A DNA stretch of 64,000 nucleotides from the NCBI GenBank assembly GCA_965215855.1, contig CBDCER010000002.1:496001-560000 (forward strand). Reading direction: 5' to 3'. The stretch is from J027 sp965215855 (lineage in GTDB: Bacteria > Chloroflexota > Anaerolineae > Aggregatilineales > J027). This document shows positions 58,125 to 64,000 of this stretch, piece after piece. The notes beneath the pieces are model-generated. The model was not told the origin of the DNA, did no database searches, and saw only the letters and a program-made list of their open reading frames with translations. The translations under genes and the position numbers were made by a program. How positions within the stretch are numbered: the first letter of the stretch is position 1; each line of letters begins with the position of its first letter.

Positions 58125-60548
58125 ATGCAGACAAAACAGAAATTCTTGATTTTGCCGCTACTGGTGGCACTCTTTAGCTTCAGTTGTAACCTGACATCGC
58201 CTGAAACGATTGTGGTCACGGCGACGCCATTAGGGGGTGACGGCCTGGTGTATATCACCGCCACGCCCGACTATACACCCACGCCACCTCCGATCCCAAC
58301 GCCCAGCTTGCCACCCCAGGACAGCATTACCGCTGCCAATCGCGCCTTATTCAACGGTGATTATTTGTTGGCAGTGGCACATTACCAAAATATCCTGGGA
58401 CAAGATGATGTATCGGTAAGCTTGCGTTCGGCGGCATATTTTGGGCTGGGACAGGCTGCTTTGCGAGAAGGGCTATTCCAACAGACAGTCGATGCTCTGA
58501 GCGAATTCATCAACCGTTATCCCACCGACCCGCGCTTGCCACAGGTTCACTTCTTGCGCGGCGATGCGTATACGGGGTTGGGATTCTGGCAGGCAGCGAT
58601 AGATGATTATCAGGTGTATCTGCAATTGCGGCCCGGCATCATCGACAGCTACTTATACGAGCGTATCGGTGACGCGTATCTGGCATTAGGCGCGTCTGAT
58701 CTGGCGTTGGACAATTATGTCGCGGCCACGGATGCAACGCGCTCGTTGGTTCCATTGTTGGCACTACGAGAGCGCATTGCCGCGACACATATTAACCTGG
58801 GGCGTTATGACCTGGCCGTTGAGCAATACGATGCCATTCTGACGGTGGCACAAAACAATGGCTATCGCGCCAGTATTGAGTATCAAGCCGGGATGGCCGA
58901 GATTGCCGGCGGGCAAACAACGCGGGGCTATGCACGTCTTCAGGCAATATTGGAGATTTATCCCGAAACGGCAGGCGCATATCAGGCCATGATCACATTG
59001 TTGAATGCAGATTTCACCGTGGACAACTGGCTGCGGGCGCGGATTAGCTTTGCGAACGATGATTATACGGATACTATCACGGCGCTGAATAGTTATAGTC
59101 TTACCGTGTCGCCAATGCCGCCCGCCGTGTTGATTTTATTGGGTCAGGCGTATCGGGAACTGGGCAACTACGAGGCGGCGTATACAACGTTTCAGACAGT
59201 GCTGGATCAATATCCCGGCGATGCGTCATTTGGGGCCGCCTGGCTGGATCAGGGACGCACGTTGTACTGGTCGGGAGATACATTGGGAGCCATTAGTCGT
59301 TACAGTCAATTGCCAACCGACTATCCGACGGTACCGGAAGCCCCAGAAGGATTGTGGCGAGCCGGGTATCTGTATGCCTACGAAATCGGCGATACAGAAC
59401 GCGCACTGGCGACCTTCGACATTCTGGCGAACAATTATCCGGGAGATGAGTGGGCAGTTGATGGCCTGCAAATTGCTGTGACGCTGGCACTCAATAACGG
59501 CCAATCGCAACGTGCCCAGGCATTTTACACCCAGCTTGCCAATACCAGTAGCGGCGAGACTCGTGCCCAGGCATTGTTCTGGCTGGGCAAACTCTATTTG
59601 GAACAAAGCGAGGTGGAGTTGGGACGCGAATTGTTGCAAGGCGCGGCACTAGAAGACCCCGGCGGGTATTATAGCTTGCGGGCCAATGATATTTTGAGTG
59701 GACGCGAACCATTTACACCACCAACTGCTTATCGTTTTGAATTCGATGAGGGAGTGGAACTGGCGGCAGCTGAGGAGTGGTTACGCAACACGTTTGGCAT
59801 TCAGCAAGTTGGTGTTCTCTATGAACCTGGTCCCACTCTGGAGAATAATGCACATTTCATCCGGGGACGTGAATTGTGGGCATTGGGAGCGTTTGATGAA
59901 GCTCGCCAAGAATTCGAGTCGCTGCGCGAGGAATATGTGGGTAACCCACTGTATACCTATCAACTAGCCCATTATTTTGCCCAAATCGGCCTGTATCGCA
60001 CCTCGATTGAAGCGGCGGCAGCGTTGATTACGATGGCGGGCGTTTCGACATATAATGCACCTAGCTATATTGCTCGCCTGCGCTACCCAATTCATTATGA
60101 TGATCTGGTCTTGCCTGCTGCTGAAGAAAATGACTTGGATCCACTGTTGGTCTTCAGCCTGATCCGTCAGGAAAGCCTATTCCAGAGTTTTGCAACCAGC
60201 TTTGCCTATGCTCAAGGGTTGATGCAGATTATTCCGTCTACCGGTGAGGAGATCGCCGGTAATCTGAGTTGGCCGAACTATCAGAACAGTGATCTTTATC
60301 GCCCCTATGTGAACGTCATCTTTGGAACTTGGTATCTGAGTTGGATTATGGGTCTGGTGGAAAGCTACCCATATGCGGCGTTAGCGGGCTATAATGGCGG
60401 GCCAGGGAATGCCATGACCTGGCTGGCATCTTCTGGAAATGACCTGGATAAGTTTGTACAAACGATTGCTTTTGACGAAACCCAACGCTACGTCACCCGC
60501 ATCTACCAGCAGTATGATGTCTACCGTCACCTTTATGGTGTTGAGTAG
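58125..60548 (+). CDS. lytic transglycosylase lipoprotein with TPR repeats
   Basis: The protein has 807 residues. The signal peptide ends in the lipobox LFSFSC (Cys 21). A Thr/Pro linker leads to TPR-like repeats over ~70-600 (e.g. AAYFGLGQAALREGLFQQ). The C-terminal SLT domain carries the catalytic Glu in SLIRQESLF, GLMQIIPSTGEEIA and AALAGYNGGPGNAMTWL. This is the Slt70-like layout; the enzyme cleaves the glycan strand of peptidoglycan outside the membrane. Its stop is overlapped by the start of the next gene. Confidence 0.93.
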   Translation: MQTKQKFLILPLLVALFSFSCNLTSPETIVVTATPLGGDGLVYITATPDYTPTPPPIPTPSLPPQDSITAANRALFNGDYLLAVAHYQNILGQDDVSVSLRSAAYFGLGQAALREGLFQQTVDALSEFINRYPTDPRLPQVHFLRGDAYTGLGFWQAAIDDYQVYLQLRPGIIDSYLYERIGDAYLALGASDLALDNYVAATDATRSLVPLLALRERIAATHINLGRYDLAVEQYDAILTVAQNNGYRASIEYQAGMAEIAGGQTTRGYARLQAILEIYPETAGAYQAMITLLNADFTVDNWLRARISFANDDYTDTITALNSYSLTVSPMPPAVLILLGQAYRELGNYEAAYTTFQTVLDQYPGDASFGAAWLDQGRTLYWSGDTLGAISRYSQLPTDYPTVPEAPEGLWRAGYLYAYEIGDTERALATFDILANNYPGDEWAVDGLQIAVTLALNNGQSQRAQAFYTQLANTSSGETRAQALFWLGKLYLEQSEVELGRELLQGAALEDPGGYYSLRANDILSGREPFTPPTAYRFEFDEGVELAAAEEWLRNTFGIQQVGVLYEPGPTLENNAHFIRGRELWALGAFDEARQEFESLREEYVGNPLYTYQLAHYFAQIGLYRTSIEAAAALITMAGVSTYNAPSYIARLRYPIHYDDLVLPAAEENDLDPLLVFSLIRQESLFQSFATSFAYAQGLMQIIPSTGEEIAGNLSWPNYQNSDLYRPYVNVIFGTWYLSWIMGLVESYPYAALAGYNGGPGNAMTWLASSGNDLDKFVQTIAFDETQRYVTRIYQQYDVYRHLYGVE

Positions 60549-62400
60549 TGTTATTGCTGCACTGGGACTGATTCTTTATCTGCCTTCAACCAATTTGCTA
60601 TTGTTTTGGGACGATGTGCCACACATGAGTTGGCTGGCGTCTCAGCCCAACGGAGCATATTGGTTCACATCGGCAGGCTTTCCATTCTATCGTCCCACAG
60701 CATTCACAGTCTGGGAGTTGTTGCATACGTTATACAGCTATCATAATCCCCAGGCGCTCCATGCGCTGTCGGTGGCGCTGCATATCATTAATGCGGTGCT
60801 GGTGTTCAATTTGGCCGCCCATCTGACGCAGCGGATCCGCCCAGGCTTTTGGGCTGGAATGATCTTCGTGGCATTCCCCTTCAGCTTTCAGACCGTTATT
60901 CCCACAGCGGCTCATTTTCATCTATGGTTAGTTTTTGGTCTATTGTCTTCAGCATGGCTGTTGTTGACCTGGCTTGAGAAACCGGTGGTCTGGCGTTTGA
61001 TCCTGGCCTGGATATTGGCGTTTTGGGGAATTTTCAGTCATGAAAATGGCGTACTAGCTCCGGTGTTGATTGGTAGTATCTTGGCGGTTGATTTGATGCA
61101 GCGTGGCTATACGATCAGAAGGTTTCCAGGGCGACGGTTGACATTGGCTATTGGGCCGATTGCCGTTCTATCGACGCTATATGGCTTGATGTGGGCATTG
61201 GTTCCCAAAGCCAATGAGGCAACGGGACTGGAGTTGGCAGCGTTGGACGTCAAATTAGGGCAGACTTGGCAGGCATTGGGGTTTCCGGTGGCGGCGCTTT
61301 TTCAGCGAGTATCAGAGGCTGGTACTACTCACGCCTGGGTGAGTGGCCTGGTGATTGTAGTAACAGTTGGGGGAGCGGTATGGATGAGGCACGTCTCGTC
61401 CGTACAACGGCGCTGGATCGTATTGAGTATACTCTGGATTCCGCTGGTGATGTTGCCCGCCTGGGCCTTGCTGGATGTGAATTACCTGCTGGGTAGTCCA
61501 CGCTTGCACTATCTGGCTGCGGTGGGAATTGCCTGGGTATGGGGAGCATTACTCTCGGCGTTTCCTACACGCCCGCGCCTGGATTGGACGATTGGGTTGG
61601 TGGGGACGGCCATTTGCCTAATGGTTGCGGTTCCATTTGTCCGCGCCCGCATGGGACAGCATCGCACTATCGACACAATTTATCGGGATGTGGGTAATAT
61701 CGCAACGGGATTGTCACCGGAAACCCGGCTGTTGCTCATCAATGGCCCAGCCTATCTCGCGCTGCATGATTCCACATTTCCACTCGGCGCGGAAGGCAGC
61801 ACCTATCTACCGGATTTCATCAATCTGGGGGATTGGTTGGCTTTGAACGACTTCGGGATAATATTGGCCGATAATCGCCGAGCGGATGATTTAGTCCCGT
61901 CCACCGATCTAATTTTTGCCGTCACACATCCGGTGCTAGATCGCAGTTCATTGCGAGGCTATGCTCATGTATTCATGGTGGTTGAGCGCGATGGGGAGTT
62001 GGCGGCGGTACAAGTTGGGCAGCGGATGGAAACGACTATTCTCGATGAACCACGTGCTGATTTTGGTAATGGGATTGTCCTCGCAGCAGCATATCTGAAT
62101 GAGACACTGCGCCTGGAATTGACCTGGGAAGTCGGTGAAATTACCGCTCCATCAGCAGTGTTTGTGCATCTATTGTGCGATGGGCGTCTGGTCGCGCAAG
62201 CTGATGGCCCTCCCCTGGGCAGAGCCTATCCATTTGAGTTGTGGATGCCCGGCGAACAGTGGCACGACTATCGCTATTTTGATGTACCTGCCAACCAGCC
62301 TCACGAGTGCCTTTCGGTATTGGTGGGACTGTATGATCCTATATCTGGCGACCGCTTTCCAATTAGGGAATCAGATGGGATTGTTGTTGAACTGCAATAA
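60514..62400 (+). CDS. large multi-pass membrane protein, glycosyltransferase-like
   Basis: About 628 residues from ATG 60514 (ATG 60535 is also possible); it overlaps the transglycosylase gene by 35 bp. Ten or so hydrophobic helices occupy residues 1-390, with a loop after helix 1 containing a D-D pair (LLFWDDVPHMSW) like the acidic motif of ArnT/PMT-type GT-C enzymes. The C-terminal ~230 residues are soluble. Probably a lipid-linked sugar transferase, though the substrate and even the activity are unproven. Confidence 0.72.
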   Translation: MMSTVTFMVLSSVIAALGLILYLPSTNLLLFWDDVPHMSWLASQPNGAYWFTSAGFPFYRPTAFTVWELLHTLYSYHNPQALHALSVALHIINAVLVFNLAAHLTQRIRPGFWAGMIFVAFPFSFQTVIPTAAHFHLWLVFGLLSSAWLLLTWLEKPVVWRLILAWILAFWGIFSHENGVLAPVLIGSILAVDLMQRGYTIRRFPGRRLTLAIGPIAVLSTLYGLMWALVPKANEATGLELAALDVKLGQTWQALGFPVAALFQRVSEAGTTHAWVSGLVIVVTVGGAVWMRHVSSVQRRWIVLSILWIPLVMLPAWALLDVNYLLGSPRLHYLAAVGIAWVWGALLSAFPTRPRLDWTIGLVGTAICLMVAVPFVRARMGQHRTIDTIYRDVGNIATGLSPETRLLLINGPAYLALHDSTFPLGAEGSTYLPDFINLGDWLALNDFGIILADNRRADDLVPSTDLIFAVTHPVLDRSSLRGYAHVFMVVERDGELAAVQVGQRMETTILDEPRADFGNGIVLAAAYLNETLRLELTWEVGEITAPSAVFVHLLCDGRLVAQADGPPLGRAYPFELWMPGEQWHDYRYFDVPANQPHECLSVLVGLYDPISGDRFPIRESDGIVVELQ

Positions 62401-62451
62401 TCCTCCAATCGCGCACCAGCCTCGACAATAATCCAATGCGTTTCTGTGAGA

Positions 62452-63717
62452 CTATTCGGTGATGATGCGAACCGAACGGTCATAGGTGATGTAGTTCCAC
62501 ATCCAATTGACGAGTACATTCAGACGGTTGCGAAAGCCCATCAGTGTGATGATATGGAGCGCCAACCACGCAATCCAGGCGAAATATCCAGTCAGCGGAA
62601 TACGATTGTAAACCCAGGCAACGGCCCGGCGACGACCAATGGTTGCCATGATGCCACGATCCCGATAACGAAAGTCCTGTTGAGGTTTACCAGATTCACG
62701 TCGCAGAATATTGCGTGCCGCCAGGATACCTTGCTGCTTGGCAACGGGGATCATCATTGGATATGGTTTGCCTTGTTTGTTGTCCAGGAAGGCATTGTCG
62801 CCAACCGCGTAAACCCGTTCAAGACCAACAACCTCCATTGTCGGTTGAATTTCGATACGTCCAATGTGTTGATCAGATTGGTTCACTTCGGCAGCAATGC
62901 CAGGGGCCTGTACACCTGCCATCCACAATAATGTATAGGTCGCAATTTCTCTACCATCTTTCAAGCGAATGCAGTTGTCTGTTGCTCCCACAACCGGATT
63001 GTTAAAGATGACCTTCACGCCGAGTGACTCAAGCTGATTTAGTGCGGCGCGTTGTAGTTTTTCCGGATATGGATCTAACAGATGGTCAGTAGCCTCGATG
63101 AGATAAACTTGCGCTTTAATATCTTTCAATTGGCGATATTCTTTGTCCAGCACATGATTGTACAATTCATGCAACGCACCCGCTGTTTCCAATCCCGTCG
63201 GGCCACCACCAACGACAATCAGTGTTGTCAGAGCTTGCTGCAGTTCTTTATCAGTCGCCCATGCTGCTTTTTCAAACAGACTCAAAACATGATTGCGTAA
63301 ATTGATTGCATCTTGCAGAGTCTTCAATTCGAAAATGAGTGGGTTTTGGGGATTAAGTCCAAAGAAATTTGTCACGCTGCCCGCTGCAATAATGAGGTAG
63401 TCATAGTTTTCTTGTCGTTCACCGTTGTTTGTTTCGACTACGACATGTTGTTCTTTAGCATCAATATTGCGTACATCGCCCATGAGGAAATCAATATTTT
63501 CGTTTTTTCGGAAGACACTACGAATAGGGTACGCGATTTCGCTGGGATCAAGGGCACAGGTCGCCACCTGATAAAGTAAGGGCGTGAAGGTGTGAAAGTT
63601 GTTGCGGTCAATCAGCAAGACACTGACAGGCTTTTTCGCCAGTGTTCGGGCCGCGTATAAGCCACCGAAACCTGCCCCAATAATCACAACGCGGGGATGT
63701 TGATGTTGATCTGCCAT
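62452..63717 (-). CDS. ndh: type II NADH:quinone oxidoreductase
   Basis: The protein has 421 residues. The FAD-binding dinucleotide motif VIIGAGFGGLYAAR and the NADH-binding motif IVVGGGPTGLETAG are present, followed by the second FAD contact YAVGDNAF. The C-terminal region (FAWIAWLALHIITLMGF) attaches the enzyme to the membrane. It transfers electrons from NADH to quinone without pumping protons. It could reduce the quinone that the cytochrome operons use, although it lies in a separate transcript on the opposite strand. Confidence 0.94.
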   Translation of the reverse strand: MADQHQHPRVVIIGAGFGGLYAARTLAKKPVSVLLIDRNNFHTFTPLLYQVATCALDPSEIAYPIRSVFRKNENIDFLMGDVRNIDAKEQHVVVETNNGERQENYDYLIIAAGSVTNFFGLNPQNPLIFELKTLQDAINLRNHVLSLFEKAAWATDKELQQALTTLIVVGGGPTGLETAGALHELYNHVLDKEYRQLKDIKAQVYLIEATDHLLDPYPEKLQRAALNQLESLGVKVIFNNPVVGATDNCIRLKDGREIATYTLLWMAGVQAPGIAAEVNQSDQHIGRIEIQPTMEVVGLERVYAVGDNAFLDNKQGKPYPMMIPVAKQQGILAARNILRRESGKPQQDFRYRDRGIMATIGRRRAVAWVYNRIPLTGYFAWIAWLALHIITLMGFRNRLNVLVNWMWNYITYDRSVRIITE

Positions 63718-63766
63718 AATGTTTCTCTTCTCCCTGTTGCATGTGAATTACTTTAGGCTAAATCAT

Positions 63767-64000
63767 TTAATCCACATCGACCACGCGCAGCACAACGACA
63801 TCCAATGTTACGTCGCGCTCTAAACGATCTTCGATGATAGCTTCGACGTTTGTAATCTGTTGACGTGTTACCAAATTCGGCGTGCGGATCGTAGCAACAA
63901 TTTCCAGTGGGTCGCGCCCCGAAATCTCAATTTCCATGACATGCGCGTCACTTAAGCGATCTTCCAGTACAGTCTCAACTTCGTATTGAGCGTTCAGATG
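63767..64000 (-). CDS. C-terminal 77 residues of an unidentified protein
   Basis: The frame runs from the right edge to a stop at 63767-63769. It shows an alternating pattern of EDRLSDAHVMEIEI, DPLEIVATIRT, ITNVEAIIEDRLERDV and TLDVVVLRVVDVD, a ferredoxin-like beta-alpha-beta repeat. This resembles the ending of DUF389-type membrane proteins, but the remainder is outside the window and I am not sure. It is oriented like ndh and lies 49 bp upstream of it. Confidence 0.5.
   Translation of the reverse strand, partial: HLNAQYEVETVLEDRLSDAHVMEIEISGRDPLEIVATIRTPNLVTRQQITNVEAIIEDRLERDVTLDVVVLRVVDVD

Overview
The window reads like a chromosome segment of a Chloroflexota bacterium, probably of the Anaerolineae type. 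This is inferred from gene content only: MutS2 with an Smr tail, FemAB, an FGE-fold TIR protein, an ECF41 sigma factor, GPP34, UPF0316/DUF2179, and many membrane-anchored multihaem cytochromes c. No rRNA or tRNA was seen. Coding density is high, genes lie on both strands, and most starts are ATG with some GTG or TTG.

Layout. 1-13.2 kb is signalling and housekeeping: a partial hybrid-type sensor kinase with two response regulators, FemAB, a kinase-fold protein lacking the catalytic Asp, mutS2, a cNMP-binding histidine kinase, a CopC-like secreted protein with acidic repeats, and a NarL-type sensor/regulator pair. 13.5-17.9 kb is a quinone/cytochrome operon: a 17-haem cytochrome, a four-cluster ferredoxin subunit and an NrfD membrane subunit. 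It ends in a hairpin directly followed by a group II intron (18.0-19.9 kb) whose reverse transcriptase has one in-frame stop. 20-34 kb is mixed accessory and housekeeping sequence: GNAT, a nucleotidyltransferase-like protein, an antitoxin-like trio, GPP34, a BRO protein, two TIR proteins, miaB, gltX, a 206-bp MITE-like element with a 10-bp target duplication, an IS5-family element, an ECF41 sigma factor and trmI. 34-44 kb holds an orphan OmpR-type regulator, membrane proteins of unknown role, UPF0316, uvrA (with a plausible SOS operator), an ABC ATPase and a secreted hydrolase.

44-58 kb is the most striking part. Two parallel triplets, each of nonahaem cytochrome, nonahaem cytochrome and cytochrome b fused to a c-haem domain, flank two further nonahaem-class cytochromes and a monohaem protein. 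Together with the 17-haem operon I count 72 canonical CxxCH motifs plus two expanded motifs. The natural reading is a set of quinol-linked electron conduits: membrane b or NrfD subunits exchange electrons with menaquinone and hand them to long haem wires anchored outside the membrane. Donors and acceptors cannot be told from sequence. A GTGA-N6-TCAC palindrome (CRP/FNR type) sits upstream of two of these operons at spacings close to classical activator positions, suggesting shared control. One 516-bp stretch is about 99% identical between the 17-haem gene and a nonahaem gene 30 kb away, which points to recent gene conversion or duplication.

58-64 kb carries a TPR lytic transglycosylase lipoprotein, a large membrane protein, a type II NADH dehydrogenase (a likely quinone-reducing partner) and the 3' end of an unidentified gene.
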